DNA of 64,000 bases, taken from the NCBI GenBank assembly GCA_037157565.1, contig JAZHRO010000062.1, forward strand, positions 930,001-994,000. Direction: 5' to 3'. The position numbers were made by a program, and so were the translations under genes. Below the pieces are notes generated by a model. The model was not told the DNA's origin. It was given only the letters and a program-made list of their open reading frames with translations, and ran no database searches. This document shows, piece after piece, positions 1 through 11,504 of this stretch (positions within the stretch are counted from its first letter, which is position 1; each line of letters starts with the position of its first letter). This DNA is from Thalassia testudinum. Taxonomy: Eukaryota > Streptophyta > Magnoliopsida > Alismatales > Hydrocharitaceae.

Positions 1-1248
1 TGAAACTAAAGGAAGCTAACTAACCTAAATCTAAGGGGCAAAAGGGACGGAGAGGCATCAACTTTGATTGGCCGGCACCGGAGAAGGGGAAATCTCCGAT
101 GGGCGAACTGCGAGGAAAAGAGGGAGATGGCGTCTACTGGTACCACAAGACGCAGACGATCATGGGGAAGGAGAATCCACCCACTATTGTCTATGAGGGT
201 GTATGAGGAAGGCGGTCGGAGGAAGCTCGCCGAAGCTACGTTGGAGAAAGGCTGGAGGTAGGGATTTAAAGAGGGTTTTGGCCCAAAACATTGCTAAGGA
301 GGTAAGGAACTTGATCAGGGTTCTTTTATAGGCATTAGGAGGGTCTTCCAAGCTTGGAAACAAAGCTTGGAAGCTTGGGACTTACACACAAAAAGGAAAC
401 CCTTGACTTCAAGTGATTCGCATGATCTTTTGGGAAAGAATCATGATCCAGGATTAGGTTTAGATTGTAGAGGATTCTCTCAGGAGTAGGCGTGAAATCA
501 ATGAGATCTTCCTGATTGAAGGTCGGATGCTTGATGCGTTCACACAATCATGGCGGCAGGGACCTGGTGGTGAAGAAGATGACAAAGTTAGGGGATCCTT
601 GTAATAGATTTTGAAAGCTAGGGGTGCATGTGTGAGAAAAAGAATCAGACTGGACTGAATTGCAAACTAGGTCAATATGATCTCTGATTGGGCCCAAATT
701 TTGGTAAAAACCTAATTTGGACCCAATGAATCTAATGGTGGAGTTGGATTTTAATTTTACCAATTTTTATTGGGTAATTTGCATAGAAATCCAAATTAGG
801 GTAACTTTCCGTCTGAGACTGTTTTAGGTCAAAATGGATTCCAATGGTCAAATCAAAGGTACCAAACCATATAGAATATTTTTTTATGATTTTTAGAAGG
901 TTTAGGTAAATTTTATCCTTAACAGAACCTTAGTTATTTTAGCAGATCTATTTTTAGGGTTTCAGATGTCCATTAATTCTCGTAATGCGTGAAAACTCGT
1001 TTTTGTCTGCATGAACCCACTTATTAGACATTTATGACCATTTGACCTTTAATTAACCCCTAGGAAAACCTGTGGTTATTCTACATTTAGGATATTATGT
1101 TAAAACTGCAGTTTTACCCTTGTTTTAATGCATTTCTCTGAGAAAGGATATGCAGTGAATTACGGTCTTCTGGCGGTTATGTAGGAGCATTTATCAATGG
1201 ATTATGACTAATTAAAGCTAGATATGGCTGATGATGATGTTATCATCA
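1..1248 (-). mobile_element. Family C LTR, reversed and cut by the window edge
   Basis: Read on the minus strand, this matches the beginning of the two complete family C solo LTRs at 18,101 and 29,188: the same start with a short inverted ATGATGATAACATCATC-like block, the same text around the phrase CTCCTACATAACC, and a TATA box at 323-330 (minus). The element's start (TG on minus) is at 1,248. The other end lies outside the window, so I cannot tell whether it is a solo LTR or part of a full element. Small open frames here (64-261, 335-763) are chance frames in the LTR. Family C is probably Ty3/gypsy, judging by LTR length and end sequences only. Confidence 0.75.
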
Positions 1249-1536
1249 GGAACCCTCCTCCTTAACATGTGGATGAAAACCTTTTGGATGAACTTCTTCG
1301 CAAAACTCGAGGACGATGTTCGTCCTCCACCAATAGCATGATCTCTTGATGTTTAGGAGAACACAAGAGAAGAAAAATCTAGAAATCAAAAGTCTAACAT
1401 GCAAGTCATACTTCTAATGCAAACCTTTTTAGATGTTTAACAGGAGTGTTAGACTTCCAGAACAAGTTCTAGACTTCTCCTATGAAGTTTAGACATCCAA
1501 AATAGAGAATAAGGGAGGAAGTAGAAACTTTCTCTT

Positions 1537-1572
<36 letters not shown>

Positions 1573-2334
1573 GAAGGTGGAATTAATTGAATGATTAATT
1601 AGGCTGTTAGAATTTTCCTAAGGAGATATTTATAGGGATTCCCATGAATTCCTAATATGATGGGATCCATTGGAACTCCATCTAATGGATAGGATCAAAT
1701 CCTACTTGACTTTTGCACATTAAGCCCATAACTAATTATGGACTCTTTAGATTTAGTATCCGAACTTTATTTAATTGCTATCCAAACCTTTCGGATCAAC
1801 TCTAATCAAATTAGGCCCAATTAAATGTTAAATCAAATGTAATTTAACTCTTTAAATAACATTTGATGTATTCTACAAGTAGGAACTGATTGATACATAG
1901 TTAATAATGATAACTTGCCATTCATCGATGAAAATGGCTATGTAATCGATTAACCTTATGTTGCAGTATAGTTTCGCATAATCGCTTGAACAACAAAATT
2001 ACAGAACTCAAGACATGATTTTTTTTACTTAAAGAATTTAAGTCCCGCTCAAACTCAAAGAGGTCACGAGTTTTTGAACTAACTTATGGATTTTTCACCT
2101 TGAAATCCACTTGTTCGCAACTCTTTTTTTTTACTTTTTTGTTTCTAATTTTGTTGTATTTTTTTCAAATAATCGACTAACCTAATCTAAACCTAGGCCA
2201 AAAACCTAAACACGTAGTTCGTGATCCCAAACTTCTCCAGTCGTAATTATCTCACAAAAAATGTACGCGATATCGAGGAATATCTAGAAAGTGAAGATAT
2301 ATTTATCATTACACAAAACCTCATTTGTATGAAC
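1249..2334. other. No gene seen; oldest layer of the left nest
   Basis: AT-rich sequence with no credible ORF. It holds a (CT)n run and text that looks like decayed retrotransposon LTR, but I could not match it to another copy in the window. It ends in TGAAC, the target duplication of element A. Removing A joins it to 28,946, so this stretch, 28,946-29,187, 31,968-32,108 and the sequence after 33,443 appear to be one older sequence into which the later elements inserted. Confidence 0.5.
1539..1567. repeat. (CT)n microsatellite
   Basis: About 14 uninterrupted CT units, directly visible. Confidence 0.95.
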
Positions 2335-3792
2335 TGTTGGAACCTAGTTCCGCCTCTCTTCTGTGTTTTGGTGTTAACAAAACCATTGTAAAATCTAATG
2401 TGTTTATGAAGTATTATAGGTTAAAAGAATCTGTGGATGCAAGCAACAAGATAGCATATGAAGAAAGAAGACTAGTTTTTGTTGTATTCATTGTATTTTA
2501 GAATCTTTATGTGTCTCCTAACAAGTAAAACATGATCTAGGAGTTAAAATCAAAGTAGAGATAATTAGGGTTCAGAATATCGTTCATTCATTCGTTTTAA
2601 AACTCAAATTCAATTCTTTCAAAATAAAGTCGTATAGAGTAGATGGGATAACTCTAAAAATTGACAGACACTTATAACATTAGGTACTTGTGGCAAGTAC
2701 CCGTATTGGTCATAAGTACTGGTACTGGTCATAAGTATCGGTACATGCTAGGCACAGGTTTAGGCTTAAGTCCCAAACTGTGAATAATGTTGGACCCTAG
2801 TTCAATCTCTCTTCTGTGTTTTTGTGTTAACAAAACCGTTTTAAAATCTAATATGTCTATGAAGTAATTTCAGGTCAAAAGAATTTTTGGATGCAAGCAA
2901 AAAGATTGCACATGAAGAAGTTTTGAAGATTTTAGTTTTTATTGTAACTTAGAATTTTTGTATGTCTCCAAACAAGTAAAACATAATCTAGGTGTTAAAA
3001 TCAAAGTAGAGATAACTAGGTTTCAGAATATCGTTCATTTACTCGGCTCTTAACTCAAAATCGACTCTTTCAAAACAAAGTCGCCTAGAGTAGATTGCAT
3101 TTCTCTAATTGATTTACACTAATGATCTTTGGTACTTACTTGGCACAGGTTTGGACCTAAGTTCCAAACTGTGAACATCAAGTACCGGTACTCATCATGA
3201 GTACCGATATCAAGTGGTCATAGTTTGTGAACTGGGTTTTTTCCTGGACCTTACAAGTACCGGTACTCATCATGAGTATCGGTACATGTAGGTCACAGGA
3301 GCGTCACAAGTACCGGTACCCAGTGATTTGGTTGTACTGACTGTATGCAGTCAGTACTGGTACCAAGAGTTCAGTACCGGTACCAACTAACCGTTGTGAC
3401 CAGTATGAACGGCTAGTTTGCAATTAATCATATTTCTAATGTTCCTAAAATACCCCTAATGGCTAGAATTCGTGGGAGAGGTGATTAATGGCCTATATAA
3501 GCACTCTTTGAGTGTTGTTTTATACACATCTCTAAAAAAGAATCATACTCTTGCCTACACCTTTAATTCTCAATTTTCAAGCTGAAAGAGAGTTTGTTTT
3601 GTTGCATATCTTTCAAGGCCTCTCACCATTTGCAACAAATCATCAAAGGCGATCGTGTTTTTCTGTATTCAATCGTTTGTTTTACACCTTAGTTTTTCTT
3701 GTTAGATTTGGTTATACTTGCTATAAGATATATTCTTGTTGGAGACTCAGGAAATAGTTGCAAGCTTCTACTTACATTTTGCTTACACCTGT
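2335..3792 (+). repeat. Element A 5' LTR, first part, with a duplicated head
   Basis: Starts TGTTGGAACC. The first 453 bp (2,335-2,787) closely match the start of A's own 3' LTR at 24,221. At 2,788 a second, clearly more diverged LTR start (TGTTGGACCC) begins and runs into the rest of the LTR. So the head of the LTR is present twice, and the LTR (about 1.72 kb without insertions) is longer than its 3' partner (about 1.32 kb). Clusters of the palindrome GTACCGGTAC and variants lie at about 2,683-2,743 and 3,180-3,390, upstream of the TATA box. The Tekay element interrupts it after CCTGT. Confidence 0.85.
3494..3500 (+). promoter_or_regulatory. TATA box of element A 5' LTR
   Basis: TATATAA about 100 bp downstream of the last GTACCGGTAC copy. 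The 3' LTR has the same box in the same context at 26,666-26,672, which supports a real U3 promoter. The transcription start itself cannot be seen. Confidence 0.65.
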
Positions 3793-6485
3793 TGTTACGA
3801 ACGCGTGCCCCAGACGTCTTTTAAGACATCTGGGAGGTGGCCCAGACGTCGGACAAGACGTCTGGGATCACATCCAGACGTCTGGGATCGTTTCCAGACG
3901 TCTGGAAATCAGTTATTTTCGACACGCGCGGGTCGTCTGCGCGCCTGAGTGCGCAGACCGCATATTCGCTTATTCTTCCCTCTGCAGCTGCAGATGCCGC
4001 TGCCGAGCTCCCTCTCTCTCCTCCTCGCGCGGCCTCAAAAGACCACGCCTCCCCTCGCTTCCGTCGCCTCCACCCCTTCCCTCTTCTTCTTCCAGTGAGC
4101 GAGCGCGAGAGCGGACGCGGGGTTGCTGCGGCGGCGACGGCCGCAGTGAGCGCGGAGGGGGTGCTGCGTGCGAGAGCGGCGCTCAGCCGTGAGGGCGAGC
4201 TCGCCGGGGCTGCCAGGGCCGGCCGGCGGGGAGCGCAGCGGGCGCAGAACGATGCAGGAGGCCTGCTGCGGCTTGACCAGCAGGCGCACGAGGTGCGACG
4301 TGGGCGGCGTCGCGAGCGGAGGGCGAGTCGCGCCCTGGTTCTGGAAAAATTTCCAGAATCAAACATCTGTGCTGATAGCCAGACGGTGAGGTCGACGTCT
4401 GGAAGACTGTCCAGATGTCTGAAAGGTGAGTTTTCCGTCTTCTTCTTCCTTCTTGTCGACTGACCGTACTGAGAGAGGGAGATGGGTGTGCGCAGGCTCG
4501 GTGATTCGCCATCCAACACGAATCAGACGTCTGGCTGTAGTACCAGACGGCGGGAGTGACCTCCAGACGTCCGGGGTGACCGTCGGACGACTGGAAACTA
4601 GGTCAGATGTCCCCGCAGGCTTCTGGACGTCTGAGAAACCACGCAGAACGAGCTAATTCTCTGATCCACTTTTTAAGACGTCTGGAAGAAGTTCCAGACG
4701 TCTGATTTTGCATAGTGTCGTCATTTTCGACCTGTTTAGGGCCCGTTCGGGTTTCGTTTTCCGCGATTCGAGTTGCGTTCTTTTCGGAATTAATTCCTCT
4801 ACCCGTCTACAGTAGCTATCCACTGTTTTGAGATACTCCTTGTGTTTGATCCTTGTGATAGGACCCTGTTCTGTTGCAGTCTCGGGGGTCGCGGAGGCAC
4901 GCGGGATTCCCGACCACGCCCCCATTTCTCCCGTTGTACTTGGTAGAGTGGCTTTAAGTTATTAATAAAATCTGTTAAATTATGGAACCATAAATAGAAC
5001 CTAGGACATTGCATGAATCCTAGGAATGAGAAATAGATGGAATGATAGCTCCTAGGTGTTGCATGAATCCTAGAGCTGGAAAACTAGATTGTATGATAGA
5101 TCCTAGGATATGGCATGAATCCTAGGATGGGAAAACTAGTGGAATGTATAATACTGCAGTCTTGGAAAATGGAAAGAGATATAAAGCTGCCTGTAATTTG
5201 AATTAACAGCTGCCTGTTGTGAATAAATAACGTGGTTGAGAACATGGATTGTAAGAATGTGAAACTGGAAAGTGAAACCTGGATGTTTGAGTAAAAAGGA
5301 TGGAACCCTACGAGGAAGTAGGAGTAGAACTCCTGGAAAGTGAATGGAATAGTATTGGGGAAGTGAGCTGGCCCTTGAGTACGGAGTACCAAGGAGAGCG
5401 ACTGTCCCCCTGTTTAGTGCAGAGCGGAGCCGGCAGCCCCAGGGACCCGGGGTTAGGATTGGCCACTCTGTACCGACTTGCTGGCCCTCGCGTACGTAGT
5501 ACCGAGGAGAGCTACTTGTGTAGGGAGGTACTAGCTACCCCACGGGCCCCGGGGTTCTGCTAGCCTCCCACACCGACTTATTAGGCCCGCTGGGGCAAAC
5601 CAGGGTAGTCAGGCGAGGGTGCGCGGACTGTGGAGGGGCAAGGCCCCGGTTTGGTTACTGTGGAGGGGTTGGACCCCTGTTACTGAGAGGGCTCTGCCCT
5701 GGACTGGTTCCGTGCTGTGCTTTGGGCGCACCCGTTAACGGAAACGACTGACCACGTGCCAGTACGGGTTAGCTACCTGTGCGTTTATCGCGCGTGCCGT
5801 AGTCACCGTTACGTCTGTCAGTGACCTTGGGGTGGTTGACTGAGGGTAGGATCACCACGGGGGACTCTCCCGACCAGGAGAGCACCACGTGCTACTTCTA
5901 CTTTTTGGAAAAGACTGCAATCAAGATCGTTCCCACGAGGAACATTCGAGATCAAGAAAAAGATCTGAGGAATAAATGAAATAGTGAGACAATTGAAAGA
6001 TGTGAATAAAGAAAGTAATCGAACATAACAGCTACTGTACACTCTACTGTTGTCTTTAGTTTAGTTGCCACTCTACTCAGCGTTTTGCTGACGTGTTACA
6101 CTCGTTACCCTTTTCAGGACCAGGTGTTGAGCATCCAGGGTCAGCGGCTGCAGAGGACGCTGGGCCGAGTAGGGTCCAGTAGAGTTACCATTGTCTCTTG
6201 TACCTCTTTTTGTTACGTTGTAGTGAGTAGTTCTTGTTTCCGCTGTACTTTCTTTACCTGCAGTTCAAATTATATTATGAATGTTGTTCTACTGTTGTGG
6301 TGGTACATACTGTGGTAGTTTCTTTCCTTACTGCTGTACTTTCTTACTGTTAGTTATATTCATGCTGAATGTGGTTTATTTTACTGCTCTTTTGGTTACT
6401 TCCTCGTTGGACGACTAGGTCTTGGGATTAGTTGAGTCGGTCCGGTTCTCGTGTCTCGTAGGGACTCAGGAACCGGGTCGTTACA
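3793..6485 (+). repeat. Tekay-like 5' LTR
   Basis: 2,693 bp, TG..CA. Near the start (3,813-3,905) and again at 4,374-4,706 are clusters of CAGACGTCTG-type palindromes. A TATAAAG box at 5,180-5,186 is the best promoter candidate. The stretch at 4,000-4,350 is GC-rich and gives long open frames on both strands; these contain no recognisable domain and I do not treat them as genes. Against the 3' LTR, the first 540 bp differ far more than the remaining 2.1 kb. Confidence 0.93.
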
Positions 6486-6488
6486 AGA

Positions 6489-6500
6489 TGGTATCAGAGC
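6489..6500 (+). other. Primer binding site, initiator tRNA-Met
   Basis: TGGTATCAGAGC, the standard plant initiator tRNA-Met complement, three bases after the LTR end. Confidence 0.95.
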
Positions 6501-6667
6501 AAGGTCATCACAAGAAGTGAATCAATTGACTGGAAAATAACCAATTCACATGTTTATAACTAGAGTAGCCACCACAACCTATCTCTTGACATGAGTTCTT
6601 AGACGTTTCCGTTCGGTATCGTTCCGTAGTGACGTGTTCCGTTTTGTTTTGCGTCTCCTTACAGGAG

Positions 6668-7812
6668 ATGCCTCATCGCGAGAGTAGTGAGGCTGGCTGC
6701 GGGCGCGGCCGAGGAGGAGGTCGACGAGGTGGACGTGCTGTTGTTGACGTCTCGGTGGACCAGCCACCACTCCCGGGCATCCAGGCCCAGGACCTCACAA
6801 GACTGATACGGGACATTGTACGAGATGAGCTCCACCCACCGCCCTGAGCACCTCCTCCTGGGGCTGCAGAGGGGGAGTCCTCTGTGGGACCACGCGACGG
6901 ACACGGCGCTGGACACGAGGGAGGGGATGGGCCGCTGCCGCCCCCACCTTCCTCCGACACTTCTGTACACGAGGTACCTTCGCCTGGAGGTGCACCAGCA
7001 CCTCCCCTACAGCGCCACTTCGAGCATTTCGGACAGTTCCGGAAGCTGAAGCCCCCCTCCTTCAAGGGGGATGAGGACCCGACCGAGGCAGAGGACTGAC
7101 TTGAGCAGCTGGAGAAGATCTTTGACACCCTTCGCCCCCCGGTGGAGTGCCGCGTGGCCTTTGCCACGTACCAGCTGGAGAGTGCAGCACACAGGTGGTG
7201 GAGGGCGGTCCGGGGACAGGAGAGGGACGAGCCGACGTGGGACCAGTTCGTCACCCTCTTCTGCGAGCAGTACTTTCCCCAGACGTAGCAAGACCAGAGG
7301 AGGCGGGAGTTCCACACTCTCCGCCAAGGGACGATGACTATGAGCACGTACCCACGCGTTTCTTGGAGCTGTCCCGCTTTGCAACGACAGCGGTAGCCAC
7401 TGAGGAGGAGCACCTTTGGAGGTTCACCGAGGGGCTCCGGCCTGCGATCCGGGGGTATGTCAAACCCTGAAGTTGCCTACGTTTTCGAGGGTGGTAGAGG
7501 TAGCTATGACTTACGAGGAGACCAACCCGTCCGCGCGAGACACCGACGGGGGGCGGAAGAGGCCCTTCCAGCCAGACTTTTCACAGGGTCGGCGAGAACG
7601 GAGACACGTGGCGTCCGCAGGAGAGCCGTCACGTTTTACAGGGCCATCAGTGGCCTTTAGGGGCCCTCGACAGGGGCCAGTCGCCAGCACCGGACCCCCG
7701 CCCAGCCGACAGCAAGGACCCACTAAGGGCGGGAGCCGGGTTCCCCTCTGTTACCAGTGTGGCCAGCCAGGCCACATCAGGAGGGACTGCCCGTCTAGGG
7801 CAGGAGGTCAGT
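6668..7812 (+). pseudogene. gag: Tekay-like gag, broken
   Basis: Structural protein that would coat the element's RNA in the cytoplasmic particle. The ATG at 6,668 starts an Arg/Gly-rich N-terminus and is followed by a retrotransposon gag core (around 7,040-7,460, with the W-rich segment ending in the RRWW-like block near 7,195). A C-terminal zinc knuckle of the CX2CX4HX4C type lies at about 7,747-7,790. In-frame stops are at 6,845, 7,097 (probably a former Trp codon), 7,266 and 7,468, and there are frame changes near 7,335 and after 7,470. The long minus-strand frame across 6,673-7,413 is a shadow of this GC-rich gene. Confidence 0.85.
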
Positions 7813-8772
7813 AGATACTTCCCGCGCAGAGCACTGAAGGACGCGCAGGAGGCCGTGGTTCCCAAGCGCGAGGAGGAGGACAGCAGTCGCGAGGAGGGTA
7901 CCGGCCAGCACCTACCCGTCCGACACAGTGTGGCTACTTCGTCCGCACCTAGAGCTGAAGGGCGTATCAACGCCTTGACACACAGGGACGCCAGAGCTTC
8001 GGGATCGGTGGTAGCAGGTATGGTTTCAGTTTCCGACAGACTCGTTTACACGCTTTTCGATTCCGGCGCTACGCACTCGTTTGTCGCAGCCAGTTTCGCA
8101 GTTAGTTTGGATCGGGATTATACACTGTTAGAGAATCCTTTCGTAATCAGAGGTTCGAGTGGTCAGCTGTTTGTAGTTGAGGAGGTGTACACGGATTGCG
8201 AGGTCAGTGTCGGGGGACATAGCCTGCCAGCTGACCTGATTATGATACAGATGGAGGACTTTGGAGTAATTCTGGGGATGGATTGGCTGTCCGCTTACCA
8301 CGCCTTGGTGGACTGTTTTGAGATCGTCTTCTCCATTCTGGAGTTGCCTTCTTTCGAGTTTCACGGACAGCCAGTGGACGGAGGTTTCAGGTGCATTTCG
8401 GCACTTCGGGCGGCGAGACTTTTGAGCCAGGGGTGTGAGGGCTTCCTAGCTTGTGTGGTGGCAGAGCCCAGCCCTGTGGTAGACTTCCAGAGCATCCCGG
8501 TGGTCAAAGAGTACCCTGACGTGTTTCCAGATGAGTTACCAGGACTACCGCCCGAGCGTGAGATCGAGTTTGAGATCTCACTAGTACCAGAGACCAGCCC
8601 CATCTCCACAGCGCCAAACAGGATGGCACCGCTTGAGCTGCGAGAGCTCAAGTCACAATTGCAGGACCTTCTGGAGAAGGGTTTCGTGAGGCCCAGTGCG
8701 TCTCCTTGGGGAGCCCCGGTACTGTTTGTGAAGAAGAAGGATGGGACCTTACGCCTTTGTGTGGACTACTGA
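7759..8772 (+). pseudogene. pol: Tekay-like protease and start of reverse transcriptase
   Basis: Retropepsin-type aspartic protease with the active site D-S-G at 8,059-8,067 (context [10 protein letters not shown]) and the second conserved ILGMDWL block near 8,275. A linker follows, then the N-terminal fingers of reverse transcriptase with [13 protein letters not shown]. The frame then ends at a TGA (8,770-8,772) where the family normally has Arg in a Y-R-x-L-N motif; CGA to TGA is the simplest explanation. The frame is open from 7,759 but overlaps the zinc knuckle frame, so this part was probably joined to gag by a frame change. Confidence 0.85.
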
Positions 8773-10080
8773 CAGCTGAACAGGGTCACCATCAAGAACA
8801 GATATCCGCTGCCGAGGATCGACGATTTGTTTGACCAGTTGCGGGGTGCCACGGTGTTTTCCAAGATAGACTTGAGGTCTGGATACCACCAGTTGAGGAT
8901 CAGGGAGACCGACGTCTCCAAGACAGCTTTCCGCACCCGGTACGGACACTACGAGTTTTTGGTCATGCCGTTTGGGCTGACCAATGCCCCCGCTGCTTTC
9001 ATGGACCTGATGAACCGGGTGTTTAGACCGTACTTGGACCAGTTCGTGGTGGTTTTCATAGATGATGTACTCATCTATTCTAGAGATCGGATGCAGCACG
9101 GACAGCACTTGCGGATGGTACTGGATACTCTGAGATGACGCCGGCTGCACGCCAAATACAGCAAGTGCGAGTTCTGGTTGAGGGAGGTGACCTTCCTAGG
9201 TCATGTGATCTCTGGAGACGGCTTGGCGGTGGACCCAGCCAAGGTCGAGGCAGTGCTCAGGTGGGAGAGACCGCGTTTAGTCACTGAGATCGTAGTTTTC
9301 TGGGACTGGCAGGCTACTACAGATGATTCATCAGAGGATTTTCGCAGATTGCGCGTCCTATGACACAGTTGACCCGGAAGGACGTGCCTTTCGCTTGGAC
9401 AGACGCCTGTGAGGCGTGTTTTCTGGAGCTGAAGGAGAGGTTGACCTCGGCTCTCGTGCTCACCACCCCTGACAGTAGTGGCCGGTTCGTTGTGTACACG
9501 GATGCCTCCTTGCAGGGGTTAGGAGGTGTGCTCATGCAGAGGGGTCACATGGTCGCTTACGCTTCGCGGCAACTGAAGCCCCATGAGCATACCTACCCTA
9601 CCCACGACCTAGAGTTGGCAGCTGTTGTCTTCGCGCTGAAGACTTGGAGGCACTACTTGTATGGTGAGACCTTCAAGATTTTCACAGATCACAAGAGCCT
9701 CAGATATCTTTTTGACCAGAAGGAGCTCAACATGAGACAGAGATGTTGGTTGGAGCTCCTGAAGGACTACGACTGCAGCATCTCCTACCACCCGGGAAAG
9801 GCCAATGTGGTGGCTGACGCCTTGAGCCGTAAGGCACCCGCACGCTTGGCCAGTCTACAGTTACAGAGTTGGAGCCTTTTGGAGGAGGTGGGCAGATGGC
9901 GACCTCTAGAGTTACGAGGGTACTGTGGGGCAGTGACTGTGACACGGCAGACTAGGCCAGAGCTGATGGACCGCATCATCACAGGACAGATGGCCAATCC
10001 GTACTTGCAGTCTTTGCGCGACAGAGTACTGTCAGGAGACCCAAGGGATTTCTCTTTCACAGACCAGGTGCTATGCTTGA
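8773..10080 (+). pseudogene. pol: Tekay-like reverse transcriptase and RNase H, broken
   Basis: Copies the element RNA into DNA. Palm motifs are readable: [11 protein letters not shown] near 8,860, the [10 protein letters not shown] block near 8,965, and the catalytic F-I-D-D at 9,055-9,066 (F before IDD is normal in chromoviruses). A TGA lies at 9,136-9,138 and a frame change near 9,290-9,330. RNase H follows, with its first catalytic Asp at 9,501-9,503 (VYTDAS), the [13 protein letters not shown] block and the TDHKSL block near 9,690. The frame from 9,360 to 10,280 is open, so RNase H itself looks intact in sequence. Confidence 0.85.
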
Positions 10081-11459
10081 GGGGACGGTTGTGCGTTCCC
10101 AGAGACGAGGAGCTGTTTAGAGAGCTCCTGACTGAGGCACACGGTTCTAGATTCACCATACATCCCGGAAACACGAAAATGTACCACGACTTGAGATGCG
10201 AGTTTTGGTGGAGAGGGATGAAGCGGGATGTGGGTGAGTTCGTGCAGCAATGCTTAGTGTACCAGCAGGTGAAAGCCTAGCATCAGAGGCCTGCAGGGCT
10301 GCTTCAGCCGCTTCCAGTGCCAGAGTGGAAGTGGGAGAGCATCACCATGGACTTGGTGGTGGGCTTACCTGTTACCCAGCGGAGACACGACGCAGTCTGG
10401 GTAATAGTGGATAGACTGACGAAGATGGCGCGATTCTTGCTGATCCGAGTCACTTTGGGACCAGCACAGTTGGCAGAGAGGTATATCCGTGATGTGGTAC
10501 GACTACACGGAGTTCCGCGGGAAATCGTATCCGACCGGGATACCCGCTTTACGTCCCAGTTTTGGGCGGAGTTTCAGTAGGCCTTGGGGACGAGGTTGAG
10601 GTTTAGCACGGCTTACCACCCCCAGACGGACGAACAGTCTGAGCGCACGATACAAACACTTGAGGACCTTTTGCGTGCCTGTATACTGGACTGGAGGGGC
10701 TCTTGGGAGGAGCACCTGCCCCTGGCAGAATTTGCATACAACAACAGTTATCACTCGAGCATCGGCATGGCTCCCTACGAGGCTCTATACGGACGGAAGT
10801 GTATGGCACCCTTGAGTTGGGTTGAGGTGGGGACCAAGTGGGAGGTTGGCCCCAGGTTGATCCGGCAGAGTCAGGAGGTAGTCGAGCAGATCCACAGATG
10901 ACTCTGCACTGTCAGGAGTAGACAGAAGAGCTACGCGGATCGGAGACGCAGAGAGGTGCAGTTTGAGGTTGGGGACCACGTCTTCCTTCGTGTCTCGCCC
11001 ATGAAGGGCTTACAGCGGTTTGGGGTGAGAGGGAAGCTCGCGCCGAGGTTTGTGGGGCCCTTTGAGGTCCTGGAGCGGGTTGGACCCGTTGCTTATCGGC
11101 TTGCCCTTCCCCCGCAGCTTTCTGATGTGCACGACGTGTTCCACGTGTCCAACCTCAGGAAGTACGTAGCCGATTCCAGTCATGTACTGAGTCACGAGAG
11201 CGTTGAGGTGGGCGACGACCTGACCTACCCCGAGCGGCCAGTGCAGATCCTAGACCGAGCCATCCGCAGTTTGAGACGAAAGCAAGTACCCCTGGTAAAG
11301 GTTTTGTGGAGAAGCCAGCGGTACGAGGAGGCTACCTGGGATCCTGAGGCGGCAATGCGGGAGCGGTACCCAAAGCTTCTCGCAGGTACGTCTTTCGGAC
11401 CGGCTTCGGTCCTCTTTGAGTTTGTTATGGTTAATTGGACATCTTTTCCCTTACCCTAG
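10081..11459 (+). pseudogene. pol: Tekay-like integrase with chromodomain, broken
   Basis: Would join the DNA copy to the host chromosome. The N-terminal HHCC zinc site is damaged: the last Cys is Tyr (CLVYQQ, near 10,250-10,264). A TAG follows at 10,278-10,280. The catalytic core shows Asp in TMDLV (near 10,348), Asp in SDRDTRF (near 10,530) and Glu in QSERTIQ (near 10,640). Stops fall at 10,578 (TAG, probably a former Gln codon) and 10,899 (TGA). The C-terminus has a GPFEVLERVG-type block, then a chromodomain-like segment at about 11,240-11,385 ending in EEATWDPE. Chromodomains guide such integrases to marked chromatin (established for chromoviruses). Confidence 0.87.
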
Positions 11460-11504
11460 TTGGCGCAAGTTTCGAGGATGAAACTTCCTTTGAGTTTGTT
11501 ATAT

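Noticed and set aside
1249..2334. A host gene promoter with a CT-rich leader
   Set aside because: No ORF follows; the region is an old repeat layer interrupted by element A.
2783..3792. Separate solo LTR beginning at 2,788
   Set aside because: The bases before it (AATAA) do not recur after any LTR end, and the sequence continues into A's own LTR; recombination or internal duplication fits better.
3821..4519. Long open frames on both strands in the GC-rich part of the Tekay-like LTR (232 and 208 codons, repeated at 11,759-12,244)
   Set aside because: They lie wholly inside the LTR, occur in all frames because of high GC content, have no domain, and consist of Arg/Ala/Ser-rich low-complexity text.
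6673..7413. 246-codon minus-strand frame
   Set aside because: Shadow of the gag gene on the opposite strand; no recognisable protein features.
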